A DNA stretch of 12,627 nt, from positions 1 to 12,627 of the forward strand of contig JAESSM010000221.1 in NCBI GenBank assembly GCA_016764115.1, given 5' to 3'. The position numbers and the translations under genes were made by a program. Position 1 is the first letter of the stretch. Every line of letters starts with the position of its first letter. Below the pieces are notes generated by a model. That model ran no database searches. It was given only the letters and a program-made list of their open reading frames with translations, and was not told where the DNA came from. This stretch comes from Bacteroidia bacterium (GTDB lineage: Bacteria; Bacteroidota; Bacteroidia; JAESSM01; NORP286). This document shows positions 1 through 8,546 of this stretch, one piece after another.

Positions 1-1287
1 TTAGAAGCGGTTAATTGCTTTGCGCATCTCGACTTTTCTAAAGAGCTTCCTATGACAAATAAGGCCGATGTCTTTGACAAGATCGCCACTGGTCTCAACA
101 TGCTCAGCGAAGAACTACAAAGTTCAACCGTTTCACGTAATTTCTTCGATAGCATCCTTCAATCAATGCCCGACATGCTTCTCGTACTCAATCCTGATGG
201 AAATATTCGAACTGTAAACCCATCAACCGCAGATACTTTAGGTTATAAGGAAGAAGAATTAATCGGATTACCGTTTAGCACTTTATTTGCAGAAGAAGAA
301 GAAGAAAAAAATAAAGAGGAAAAAGTTCCTTTCTTAAAGACTCCAATCGAATCTTTAATAAAAAAAGGAACGATTACCAACATCGAATTAACATTCCTTT
401 CAAAAGATGGGTCAAAGATCCCTGTACACTTATCAGGTTCAGTCATGAAAAATGATCAGAAAGAAATAACCGGTGTTGTTTGTGTGGCTCATAATATTAC
501 CGAACGTAAAAAAGCTGAGCAAGAGAAAAAGAGACTAGTTGAAGAAAAAATTAAAATTGAGAAACAGAAGGGCTTTGAATTAGAAAAGGTTAATAAAAAG
601 CTTTCTAAATCCAAGCAATTGCTTCTGGAAGAAAGGAAACTAAGTACAACAGCAATTTTAGAAGAACAAGAAAAGGAAAGAAACAGGCTGGCCTTAGATA
701 TACACGATAGTCTGTTACAGAGGTTGACAGCCTTAAATATGGATCTGCAGCATATCATGAGAGATAAATCCAGTACAAGCCCATCAACCAAAGAACGAAT
801 AGGTATGAGTATAGATCAAATTACAGAGATCATTACTGAAACAAGAAACATCTCACACAATCTTGTTCCCTTTGCTTTAAAAGATTTTGGGCTGAAGACT
901 TCAGTAGAACAGTTGATACATAATTTTAATAAGAACAGTAAAATTAAAATCAATTATTCTGCAGATGAATTAAATGGCAAGCTTGATATTCGTAAGCAAC
1001 TGCATATATTCAGGGTTATACAGGAAGCCTTGCATAATGCTCTAAGGCATTCTAAAGCAAAAGAAATTAATATAAATATTACCCTATTAAATGATAAACT
1101 AATTAATATATTGATCGATGATGATGGTTTAGGATTTGACTACAAGAAGAAGATGAAGGAAAAGAAGGGTATGGGGTTAATAAATATGTGTGAAAGAGTT
1201 AACATACTTGATGGAAATATTGAGATTTATTCTTCGGAAAAATCAGGTACATCAATTATTTTAGATGTGCCAATAAATGATAATTAA
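1..1287 (+). CDS. PAS sensor histidine kinase, NarL/DesK (HisKA_3) type, 5' end outside window
   Basis: Cytosolic-looking sensor kinase that should autophosphorylate on histidine and pass phosphate to the regulator encoded 2 nt downstream. The reading frame is open back to base 1, and the residues before the ATG at 52 read like protein (CFAHLDFSKELP), joining on to DVFDKIATGLNMLSEEL, a HAMP-like module. The real start is therefore probably left of the window. Numbering from that ATG: HAMP-like remnant to about 22; PAS 30-153 with a Glu-rich insert near 81-90; charged coiled coil 153-205; HisKA_3 dimerisation helix with EEQEKERNRLALDIHDSL, phosphoacceptor His218; HATPase_c about 315-408 with Asn329 in the N box, DDDGLGFD (356-363) and GMGL (373-376). 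There is no receiver domain and no visible membrane segment. The kinase class is secure. The ligand sensed by the PAS domain cannot be told. Confidence 0.93.
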   Translation, partial: LEAVNCFAHLDFSKELPMTNKADVFDKIATGLNMLSEELQSSTVSRNFFDSILQSMPDMLLVLNPDGNIRTVNPSTADTLGYKEEELIGLPFSTLFAEEEEEKNKEEKVPFLKTPIESLIKKGTITNIELTFLSKDGSKIPVHLSGSVMKNDQKEITGVVCVAHNITERKKAEQEKKRLVEEKIKIEKQKGFELEKVNKKLSKSKQLLLEERKLSTTAILEEQEKERNRLALDIHDSLLQRLTALNMDLQHIMRDKSSTSPSTKERIGMSIDQITEIITETRNISHNLVPFALKDFGLKTSVEQLIHNFNKNSKIKINYSADELNGKLDIRKQLHIFRVIQEALHNALRHSKAKEININITLLNDKLINILIDDDGLGFDYKKKMKEKKGMGLINMCERVNILDGNIEIYSSEKSGTSIILDVPINDN

Positions 1288-1289
1288 TT

Positions 1290-1949
1290 ATGTTGAAGTT
1301 AATAATTGTAGAGGATCATAATTTAGTAAGAGCTGGTATAATAAAACTAATAAAGTCGTTTAAAGATGTAGACATACAAGGTGAAGCAACAAATGGTGAA
1401 GAAGCAATAAAGCTCATTCGAAAATCTGTTCCTGACCTGGTAATTACAGATATTTCAATGCCGGAAATGGGAGGTATTGAATTAATTAAATATTTAAAAA
1501 GAAATTATCCTAAACTAAAGATATTGGTACTTTCCATGCTTTCCGAAGAGCAGATCGTCATAAAATCTTTTAATATGGGTGTTGATGGGTACCTTTTAAA
1601 AGATGCTTCACAATCACAATTTTCCGATGCCATTTTTAAGATAGCGAAAGGAGAAAAGTATTTTCCTCAAAATATAACAGATGTCCTGTTAAACAGCTTT
1701 CATTCTGCCAGGAATATGCCTAATACAAAGTCAACATCCCATAAATCACAGCAGCTAGCCAATCGTGAAATTCAGATCATTAACTTAATAAGTAAGGAAC
1801 TAACCAATCAGCAAATTGCAGACAGGCTTTTCATCAGCTTAAGAACTGTTGAAACCCACAGACGTAATTTAATGTCAAAACTGGAAGTAAAGAACACCGC
1901 AGGCCTCATTAAATATGCAATCAAGCATAAGATCATCTCTGTAGATTAA
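1290..1949 (+). CDS. LuxR/NarL-family response regulator
   Basis: DNA-binding response regulator, 219 aa, the usual length for the NarL/FixJ family. The receiver domain (1-118) has the acidic pair Glu8/Asp9, phosphoacceptor Asp54 in VITDISMPEMGG, Ser82 in the switch position and Lys104 in GYLLKDA. After a linker rich in Ser, Asn and Lys, a GerE-type helix-turn-helix covers about 155-215, with LANREIQIINLISKELTNQQ at the start and the recognition region ISLRTVETHRRNLMSKL. The gene begins 2 nt after the kinase stop, so the two are surely co-transcribed as a cognate pair, which fits the HisKA_3 kinase class. It is the only protein in the window with a recognisable DNA-binding domain and so the best local candidate to act on the TACGTA inverted repeats at 2210 and 8687. 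That link is inference. Confidence 0.95.
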   Translation: MLKLIIVEDHNLVRAGIIKLIKSFKDVDIQGEATNGEEAIKLIRKSVPDLVITDISMPEMGGIELIKYLKRNYPKLKILVLSMLSEEQIVIKSFNMGVDGYLLKDASQSQFSDAIFKIAKGEKYFPQNITDVLLNSFHSARNMPNTKSTSHKSQQLANREIQIINLISKELTNQQIADRLFISLRTVETHRRNLMSKLEVKNTAGLIKYAIKHKIISVD

Positions 1950-2000
1950 TTATTAAGGTGTTGGACAATTAGAATCATATGTAGCTAAATATCAATAGTT

Positions 2001-2090
2001 AAAGTCAGTTTGAGCCTGCCTGTTCGGCAGACAGGTTTATCGAAGACTTATTTTAACTTCACAGTCACATTTCGATTAACTCAGTGTGAC
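2001..2090. repeat. Palindromic interspersed repeat element (two hairpins)
   Basis: Two inverted repeats lie close together. CCTGCCTG (2015-2022) and CAGACAGG (2028-2035) form an 8-bp stem with one mismatch around a TTCGG loop. GTCACA (2064-2069) and TGTGAC (2085-2090) pair across 15 nt. On the - strand the element contains GTCACACTGAG, a CTTCGAT core and CCTGTCTGCCGAACAGG. I recognise this style of element as a frequent intergenic repeat in Bacteroidota genomes. Only one copy is present here, so calling it interspersed rests on that recollection. Confidence 0.55.
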
Positions 2091-2209
2091 CCCGCATTTT
2101 GGTTTATCATGTACATTTATTTATCATCTTATTGGTCAATGGGTAATTATTGCTCCTATCCGTAGTAACTATACCATCAAAATTTTCCTCTAAATAGCCC
2201 CAAGAGCTC

Positions 2210-2235
2210 TACGTATTTATACGTATTTATTGGTA
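2210..2235. promoter_or_regulatory. Tandem TACGTA inverted-repeat operator
   Basis: TACGTATTTATACGTA at 2210-2225 is a perfect inverted repeat of 7-bp arms (TACGTAT/ATACGTA) with a 2-bp spacer. A second copy, TACGTATTTATTGGTA (2220-2235), overlaps it with a 10-bp offset and matches 14 of 16 positions. The site lies about 130 bp upstream of the 2363 start and 260 bp after the LuxR-type regulator. Related sequences recur at 8687-8718. Symmetry, tandem arrangement and position suggest a dimeric regulator's operator. The adjacent NarL-family protein is the obvious candidate, by inference. Confidence 0.5.
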
Positions 2236-2362
2236 GAGTAAGTGTATTCTGAACATTCCATTTAGGCATTTATTAGTATTTCATCTTAACTTTTCATTCG
2301 CTACATTCACAAATTGGTGTACTATATCCCCATAAAACTTCGACCAAGTAAAACAGACGGTA

Positions 2363-4286
2363 ATGTCTTCAAAAATGCTTAACAACTATTCTGATAAAAT
2401 TTTTAATTCTCTGGCTGATATGATGTTTGTAATAAAGCCAAATGGTATCATCGAAAAGGCCAATTATGCTGTATCTAAAAGTTTAGGATGTCCCGTCAGT
2501 AATTTAGAAGGTAAATCATTTTATGACTTTTTAAATTCTAATCGTGATGAATTTAAAGAGAATTTCCTTTACCGTTTTGAATATAAAGACGAGATCAAAA
2601 ATTTTGAATCTTTTTTGATTGGATTGCAGGGTCAGAATATTCCGGTGTTATTAACTGGGAGCGTTTTCCGAGATAGCAAGAACAAACCTCATTATATCAC
2701 TTTTCTTGCAAAAGATATTACAGATATAAAGAAGGACCAGGATAATTTAAAGAAATCTGAGTTATTGTTCAAGTCAATTGTTGAGACTATGATGGAGGGT
2801 GTACTTATCTTAAATTCCATTGATAAAATCGTTTATGTCAATAAAAGATTTGAGCAGCAAACAGGATACGTTAAAGAGAATATAATAGGTAAAAATATAG
2901 ATGAGTTGTTTTATGAAAATATAAGAGAGACAGCCAAACGAAAAAAAATACAAAAGTGCAGATGAGATCAATTTTCAAATTTATTTGTTAAGGCCGAATC
3001 GATCTAAATTTTGGGGATTTGTAAATTTAAAATCATACAAAAATAAATCTGGTGAAAAAATTGGCAAAATTGCTACCGTCACCGATATAACCAGTCTAAA
3101 AGTTACCGAACGTGAGTTGATTAAAGCCAAGGTGATTGCCGAAAGGTCAAACGAATTAAAACAACACTTTGTGGCAAATATGAGTCATGAAATAAGAACC
3201 CCAATGAATGGCATTATCGGGTTAAGCGAACTTCTCTCCAAAACAAGCCTTGATCACGAACAAAAAGGATATATCAACAGTATACTATTCTCGGCTGATA
3301 ATTTATTAACGATCATTAATGACATACTTGATATTTCTAAAATTGAGGATGGCAAAATGTCCTTTGAAAATTCAGAGTTTAGTTTGAATGAAACATTAAA
3401 ACAATTGCATCGAGGTCTTATGCCAAAAGCTGAGGCCAAATCAATCTACTTTTCATACAACCTGGAACCAGATGTACCAGAAATATTATTAGGAGACACA
3501 GTAAGATTAAACCAGATCTTGCAAAACCTGGTTAGCAATTCAATCAAGTTTACTGAAAAGGGCGGAATACGGATTAATGTAGCGATAGATAAAAAAACTG
3601 ACAAAGACATCATTCTTAGATTTACTGTAAGTGATACAGGCAAAGGTATACCAGAAGATAAACTAAAATATATTTTTGAACGATTTACCCAAGCAGAATC
3701 ACATACTACTCGTAAATACGGTGGTACAGGTTTAGGTCTTGCAATTGTAAAGCAATTAGTCGAATTGCAAGATGGTAAAATATCAATAAAGAGCACTCTT
3801 AATAAGGGAACAACATTTTCATTTATTTTGGCTTTTGAATATGGCAACCAAGAGAAATTTTTCAAAAAGAAAAACATTCTGCATGAAAATAAATTAATTA
3901 AAAAATTCGATAATGTAGCAATACTGTTAGTTGAAGATAACCCCATTAACCAATTAGTAGCAAAGAAAGTTTTAACCGGATTTAATTGTAAAATAGATGT
4001 TGCCGAAAATGGTAAAATAGCTATTGAGAAATTACAAAAACAGCATTTCGACCTCGTGCTGATGGATATTCAGATGCCAGTAATGGATGGAAATCAGGCA
4101 ACTTCATACATCCGGAATAAACTTAAAGCGCCTCTTTGCAATATCCCGATCATAGCAATGACAGCTCATGCCATGGGAAACGAAAAGAAAAGATGCCTTG
4201 AAAATGGATTTAATAATTACATATCCAAGCCCTTCAAATTCCAGGACTTATATGATATTATTTGTTTAAGCTTAAATAAAAAGTAG
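2363..4286 (+). pseudogene. Hybrid histidine kinase (PAS-PAS-HisKA-HATPase-REC) broken by one frameshift
   Basis: The frame from ATG 2363 encodes PAS1 (about 8-122) and most of PAS2 (from 132), then stops at 2963-2965. The rest of PAS2 and the whole kinase continue one frame over to 4286. Dropping one A from the A8 tract at 2941-2948 joins them into a 640-aa protein, and the joined segment (KKYKSADEINFQIYLLRPNR, then KFWG) aligns without a gap to the intact hybrid kinases downstream. In corrected numbering: HisKA with MSHEIRTPMNG, His275; HATPase with the N box NLVSNSIKF, then DTGKGIP and YGGTGLGL; receiver with LLVEDNP, phosphoacceptor Asp568 in LMDIQMPVMDG, and Lys622 in ISKPF. Every catalytic residue is kept, so the break is recent, a sequencing error, or bypassed by slippage. 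The second part has no credible start of its own before the kinase core. No SD precedes ATG 2363; an in-frame stop at 2333 limits the start. Confidence 0.85.
2941..2948 (+). other. A8 homopolymer at the frameshift point
   Basis: Eight consecutive A's follow CG at 2939-2940. Seven would restore one continuous frame. Other 8-base homopolymers in this window (T8 at about 8964, 9127 and 9888) lie inside intact genes, so the tract is not generally miscalled here. Confidence 0.75.
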
Positions 4287-4310
4287 CGCTTTATCTTCAT
4301 TTTCCTCTTA

Positions 4311-4535
4311 TTAAACGGCTATATTCAACCGTTCATCGAGCTCAATCAACTCTTTATCGAATAATCGCAATTCAAACTGAAAATATGAGTAAAATAATAA
4401 AGGATGCTTCATATAAATTTGATTTGTCTTTTTAAATATGACAAACATACCGCCATATAAATCAGTTACTTCTGATACCATTCCATATCCCAATCTTCCA
4501 ATAATAATCTTATCCAGCAACGTTATTCTATTCAA
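4311..4535 (-). CDS. Small hypothetical protein, opposite strand
   Basis: A 74-codon frame on the - strand nearly fills the 295-bp gap between the broken kinase and the receptor gene. Its product has no recognised domain, signal peptide or membrane helix. The composition is protein-like, with aromatic stretches (LLFYSYFQFELRLF) followed by an acidic helix (DKELIELDERLN). The frame opens at a TTG (4533-4535); the first ATG is at codon 19 (4479-4481), leaving a 56-aa product. No ribosome binding site is seen at either start. It converges on the upstream kinase with 24 nt between stops, and only 46 bp separate it from the receptor start, so any promoter for the receptor might lie inside it. It could be a genuine small gene, a relic or a chance frame. 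Confidence 0.4.
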   Translation of the reverse strand: MNRITLLDKIIIGRLGYGMVSEVTDLYGGMFVIFKKTNQIYMKHPLLFYSYFQFELRLFDKELIELDERLNIAV

Positions 4536-4567
4536 TTTATATCAGATAATCAATCACATAATAAGCT

Positions 4568-4575
4568 AAGGAGGG
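4568..4575 (+). promoter_or_regulatory. Strong Shine-Dalgarno site for the 4582 gene
   Basis: AAGGAGGG lies 6 nt before ATG 4582, at ideal spacing. It fixes this start and stands out because the other genes in the window have no clear SD sequence. Confidence 0.8.
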
Positions 4576-4581
4576 ACTAAA

Positions 4582-5748
4582 ATGAAAATAAGAACAAAAT
4601 TAATCCTAAGCTATACTATCATAGCTTTGCTGGTTGCCATTATAGGTTTTTTCGGATTGAAGAATGCCCAGGTTGTCTCCGATTTGAGAATGGTTGAATT
4701 GCCCATGGAGCAAAACTTAAGAGAAGTTGAAGTTAGTATTTGGGAGGCAATTCATGCTGCAAATGCTTTTAGGCTTACAGGTGATCCTAAGTATGAAGAT
4801 CTTTATTATAAACAAATTAGTGATGTGGATGAATTCTTTCCTAAATATGTAAGCCTTACTACAACATCGGAAGAAAAAGTATTCATAGAAAAATTTAATA
4901 AATTATGGAATGACGGAAAAGTTGCAGGAGAAAAGATGATTGGCTTAACAAAAGAACAAGAGAAATCAGAAGGGGAACTATTTTTTTATATTGATAAAGC
5001 AGATGATATTATTGACTTTAACATTCAAGCTAAATGGTCGCGTAACGATCCTAACATACTTGCCAAAGAAATGGCCATCAGAGAGGTTGAAATTAGCATT
5101 TGGGAATCAATTCATGCTGCAATTCAATATATATCTCTATCAGGAGGTAAATCAACTGAAAAAACTGTTGTAGGAGGTGAAGAAACTTTTAAAGATATTA
5201 TGTACAGGCAATTTGCCGATGTTGAAGAATTCTTGTTAAAGTACAAATCTCTTGCAAAAACGAGCTGGGAAAAAGAGGCAATTGCCAAATTTGATGATTT
5301 TTGGGAAGACGCAGTTTTATCTAGCCATAAAGTTATAGAATTAAGTGAACAGTCTGAAAAGCAATTCAATTTACTTTATGAAATGGTTGATCAAGCAGAC
5401 GATATTATTGATTTCAATATGCAGAAGCAGATACAAGAAAGAATTGATAAAGAAAATGAAGAAGCGAGAACAACTGTTTTAATAAGTATAATTATTACTG
5501 TTATAGGATTTATTTCTGCGCTAACGTTAGGATTCTATATTTCCCGCTCAATTTCAAATCCAATTACTAATTTAAGAGATGCAGCAATAGAAATCTCTCA
5601 CGGAAATATGGATGTTAAAATTGTTGTAAGACCTGGTAATGAAATAGGTGAATTGGCAGGTGCATTTGATAATATGAGAACCAGCTTGAAAATAATGATG
5701 GAAAAATATGATACGAATTCAGAGGAAAAATCAGTGGAAACAAGATAA
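4582..5748 (+). CDS. Membrane receptor: duplicated helical sensor domain plus HAMP, no output domain
   Basis: A 388-aa inner-membrane receptor. TM1 is at 7-27 and TM2 at about 297-319, leaving about 270 residues outside the cytoplasm. That region holds two homologous all-helical units, 47-149 and 167-280. Each begins REVEVSIWE/REVEISIWE plus A/S-IHAA and ends with a -ADDIIDFN(I/M)Q motif, which suggests paired four-helix bundles like HBM or MCP-type sensors. A HAMP domain follows (about 320-372: NPITNLRDAAIEISHGNMD, then DEIG-like NEIGEL and AFDNM). The protein ends 16 residues later without a kinase, methyl-accepting or cyclase domain. The hybrid kinase gene starts 17 nt downstream, so the pair may work as a split receptor kinase. 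Domain calls are firm. The ligand and the in-trans partnership are inference. The 926-aa neighbour has its own N-terminal domain, which argues against a simple broken fusion. Confidence 0.88.
   Translation: MKIRTKLILSYTIIALLVAIIGFFGLKNAQVVSDLRMVELPMEQNLREVEVSIWEAIHAANAFRLTGDPKYEDLYYKQISDVDEFFPKYVSLTTTSEEKVFIEKFNKLWNDGKVAGEKMIGLTKEQEKSEGELFFYIDKADDIIDFNIQAKWSRNDPNILAKEMAIREVEISIWESIHAAIQYISLSGGKSTEKTVVGGEETFKDIMYRQFADVEEFLLKYKSLAKTSWEKEAIAKFDDFWEDAVLSSHKVIELSEQSEKQFNLLYEMVDQADDIIDFNMQKQIQERIDKENEEARTTVLISIIITVIGFISALTLGFYISRSISNPITNLRDAAIEISHGNMDVKIVVRPGNEIGELAGAFDNMRTSLKIMMEKYDTNSEEKSVETR
4720..5421 (+). repeat. Internal duplication in the receptor sensor region
   Basis: Codons 47-149 (4720-5028) and 167-280 (5080-5421) encode homologous units offset by 120 residues. 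Both ends are closely conserved. The second copy is longer by about 11 residues after an SLSGGKSTEK-like loop. Confidence 0.8.
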
Positions 5749-5765
5749 TTACAAACAATAAAACT

Positions 5766-8546
5766 GTGGCAACTCAAAACGAAAATAATAATCCAATGAG
5801 TATCCATGAGGTTAATTTGAACTTTATCTTGGATTTGACTGAACGATTTACTGGTATTGTATGGAATAAGTTAACCTGGTTATCTAAAAGAAGATTGAAA
5901 CAAAGTATTAAGACAAATCCACATATAAAAGGAATAACCTTTACTTCTTCTGGTTTTAATCCACATAACTTTATAATCCAAGAATTAAGAGGGCGGATAA
6001 ATGAGGATGTTACACCAATACGACAAGATTATGCCATCACACCTTTCTTCACGGCACTCACAAGGCATTTAAGCGGTATTTTTATCGAGGCTTCAAAAAA
6101 ATATGCATTGGATGAACTTTACGAAATATTTCAGACTTGTTATGAAACTGTAGATAAGGAATATAACTCTATTAAACCAAGACCTGAAATCGTAAATTAT
6201 CTTCCTTCGCCTATTAAAAATGTCATTAAAGTCAAAATAGCTGAACTTAGTGCAAAAGAAGCAGCAATTGCTGAAAAAGAAAGAGCATCAGAATTAGAAT
6301 CCGCCAAGTTATATACAGAAAACATCATTGCCTCTATGTTAGACATGCTTATTGTGCTTGATGATAAAGGTATTATTATAGAAATCAATAAAGCAGCCCT
6401 TGATCAATTGGGATATAATGAAGAGGAACTCATTGGTAAGCTGTTAAGCACTGTACTGGAAGAAGAAGATATGTTTAAAAGCGCAGGCATTGAAAATTTA
6501 ATTAAAAAAGGGATTGTAGGTAATGTTGAAAAAACATATAAAACCAAAAAAGGCAAAAAAATACCGGTTTTATTTTCAGGCTCGGTAATGCGCAAAGAAG
6601 GTCAAATTGACGGTATTGTTTGCGTAGCACAAAATATAAGTGATCGCAAAGAAGCACAAGAAAAAATTAATAGCATTGCTAAATACCCTGATGAGAATAC
6701 CAATCCTGTAATGAGAATACGTAAAAATGGCACACTAATTTATGCTAACAAATCCAGTAACGGTTTATTAGAAGATTGGAAATGTAAAATTAATCAAAAA
6801 GTTCCTGTAGCAATTTCGCAACTGGCATTAGAGGCATTAAATTCAAAAACAAAGAAAGAGCTGGAAATTGATTGCCAGGATCATGTATATTCTTTGATCA
6901 TTACCCCAATTGTTGATGAGAATTATGTTAATATATATGCGCGTGATATTACCGAACAAAAAAGGATTCAAGAAATAATCGCTGAATCAGAGACAAAATT
7001 CAGAACAGTTGTTGAAAGCATGGGAGAAGGGTTGATCATAATGGACGAAAATGATAAAATTATATACGCTAACAACAGAATGTCTGAAATTTCAGGATAT
7101 TCAAACAATGAATTATTTGATAAGAAGCTAGAAGATCTTTTCCTGGAACCAATCCAAAAGGAAAAATATATCCGAGAAATTAAAGTGTCTGACAATGAAA
7201 TCACTGAGAGATTTCAGTTGTATCTTGGAAGAAAAAATCATGATAAATTTTGGGGAATGATCAACTTAACTCCTTATAAGAATTCCAAGGGAAAAATTAT
7301 CGGGAAGATAGGCGCAATTACTGATATTACTGATTTAATTAAAACGCAACGTAGTTTAACCCGGGCTAAAACTACTGCTGAAAAAGCCACCCAAATAAAA
7401 CAACAATTCCTGGCCAACATGAGCCATGAGATCCGAACCCCGATGAATGGGATCTTGGGCATGAGTTATCTGCTTTCAAAAACAGGTCTTGACAAAGAAC
7501 AAGAGGAGAACTTAAATGCCCTTACAACATCCGCAGAAAATTTGCTTGTAATTATTAATGATATTCTTGACATTTCAAAGATCGATGCAGGCAAGATGAC
7601 ATTCGAGCAAACGAATTTTAGCATTAATGAAATTTTAAAGAATGTAAAACATACTCTTAATTTTAAAGCTACAGAAAGATCCAATCAATTAATTTCTAAC
7701 ATAAAAGACGCAGTACCTGAAGTACTATTAGGTGATCCGGTCAGGTTAAATCAGATCCTCTTGAATTTGATTGGCAACGCATTAAAATTCACTAAAAATG
7801 GGAGAGTTGTTGTTACAGTAATTGCAGGCAAAAAGAAAGATAATATTCAAACATTGGAATTTTCTATTACAGATACTGGAATAGGCATTCCCAAAAATAA
7901 ATTAAGCAAGATATTTGATAGCTTTTCACAAGCTGAACAAAGTACTACAAGAGAATTTGGTGGTACCGGATTAGGGCTGACAATTACAAATAAACTCATT
8001 GAATTACAAGGGGGAGAAATTTGGGTTAAGAGCAAGGTTAATAAAGGTACTACCTTTTCATTTACACTCCCCTATAAAATTGGTGCAATTGATGTTTTTG
8101 TTAAAGAGAAATTGAAGGTAAAAAGTGAATCTGTATTGGATTTGGAATCCATAAAGGTGTTGTTGGTTGAAGATAATCCAATCAATCAATTAATGGCAAA
8201 AAAGGTACTTTCCGGTTGGAACTGCATTACAGATACAGCCGAGAATGGTAAGATCGCAATTGAAAAATTAAACAACAGTGATTATGACCTTATTTTAATG
8301 GATATTCAGATGCCTGTAATGGATGGATATGAAGCTACAAAACACATAAGGAAAAAAATGAATTCAACCAAAAACGAAGTTCCTATCATTGCCATGACAG
8401 CTCATGCATCTTCTGGTGAAGTCGATAAATGTCTATCACTTGGAATGGATGATTATATATCCAAGCCTTTTGTTCCTCAAGAATTAAATAATAAAATAGT
8501 GGCATTGGTAAAAGATAAATTATCAAAACCAAAGGATATAGCATGA
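5766..8546 (+). CDS. Soluble triple-PAS hybrid histidine kinase with unassigned N-terminal domain
   Basis: A 926-aa hybrid sensor kinase without membrane helices. Domains in order: an N-terminal region (12-160) that I do not recognise; a coiled coil (160-186); PAS1 (187-297); a PAS-like domain (302-397, beginning KYPDENTNPVMR); PAS3 (406-530); HisKA with MSHEIRTPMNG, His554; HATPase_c with N box NLIGNALKF (667-675), DTGIGIP (703-709) and FGGTGLGL (731-738); and a receiver with Glu802/Asp803, phosphoacceptor Asp846, Thr878 and Lys900. There is no Hpt domain. The start is taken as GTG 5766; ATG 5796 (codon 11) is equally possible, and neither has an SD. The gene lies 17 nt after the HAMP receptor, hence a likely shared transcript. 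From codon 304 it is closely related at DNA level to the 9234 kinase. Confidence 0.93.
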   Translation: MATQNENNNPMSIHEVNLNFILDLTERFTGIVWNKLTWLSKRRLKQSIKTNPHIKGITFTSSGFNPHNFIIQELRGRINEDVTPIRQDYAITPFFTALTRHLSGIFIEASKKYALDELYEIFQTCYETVDKEYNSIKPRPEIVNYLPSPIKNVIKVKIAELSAKEAAIAEKERASELESAKLYTENIIASMLDMLIVLDDKGIIIEINKAALDQLGYNEEELIGKLLSTVLEEEDMFKSAGIENLIKKGIVGNVEKTYKTKKGKKIPVLFSGSVMRKEGQIDGIVCVAQNISDRKEAQEKINSIAKYPDENTNPVMRIRKNGTLIYANKSSNGLLEDWKCKINQKVPVAISQLALEALNSKTKKELEIDCQDHVYSLIITPIVDENYVNIYARDITEQKRIQEIIAESETKFRTVVESMGEGLIIMDENDKIIYANNRMSEISGYSNNELFDKKLEDLFLEPIQKEKYIREIKVSDNEITERFQLYLGRKNHDKFWGMINLTPYKNSKGKIIGKIGAITDITDLIKTQRSLTRAKTTAEKATQIKQQFLANMSHEIRTPMNGILGMSYLLSKTGLDKEQEENLNALTTSAENLLVIINDILDISKIDAGKMTFEQTNFSINEILKNVKHTLNFKATERSNQLISNIKDAVPEVLLGDPVRLNQILLNLIGNALKFTKNGRVVVTVIAGKKKDNIQTLEFSITDTGIGIPKNKLSKIFDSFSQAEQSTTREFGGTGLGLTITNKLIELQGGEIWVKSKVNKGTTFSFTLPYKIGAIDVFVKEKLKVKSESVLDLESIKVLLVEDNPINQLMAKKVLSGWNCITDTAENGKIAIEKLNNSDYDLILMDIQMPVMDGYEATKHIRKKMNSTKNEVPIIAMTAHASSGEVDKCLSLGMDDYISKPFVPQELNNKIVALVKDKLSKPKDIA

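Larger units (their letters stand above)
1950..2362. other. 413-bp non-coding spacer
   Basis: No convincing gene lies here; the longest ATG-led frames are about 20 codons. The spacer holds a palindromic interspersed element (about 2001-2090) and a tandem inverted-repeat operator (2210-2235). The first hairpin of the element (2015-2035) is 66 nt after the regulator stop and might end transcription, but it has no T-run. I found no TAnnTTTG promoter box in front of the 2363 gene. Confidence 0.7.

Noticed and set aside
2109..2171. Short ATG-led frame of about 20 codons in the 1950-2362 spacer
   Set aside because: Too short, no ribosome binding site, and no recognisable sequence.
3446..3946. 166-codon open frame on the - strand inside the broken kinase
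   Set aside because: It is antisense to the conserved HATPase and linker codons and its translation resembles nothing; a shadow of the real gene.
2985..4286. Treating the second half of the broken kinase as an independent gene
   Set aside because: Its frame runs back to 2925 with PAS homology, and its only early start is a TTG inside the PAS domain without an SD.
4314..4333. AACGG/CCGTT inverted repeat as a terminator of the broken kinase
   Set aside because: A 5-bp, AT-leaning stem with a 10-nt loop and no T-run; likely chance.
4414..4421. TAAATTTG as a -7 promoter box for the receptor gene
   Set aside because: It fits TAnnTTTG, but no TTG lies at a suitable distance upstream, and it is 160 bp from the start codon.
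5712..5765. Frameshift fusion of the HAMP receptor with the following kinase
   Set aside because: The kinase frame is open back to 5712, but the extra residues look like linker noise, and the kinase has its own complete N-terminal domain.
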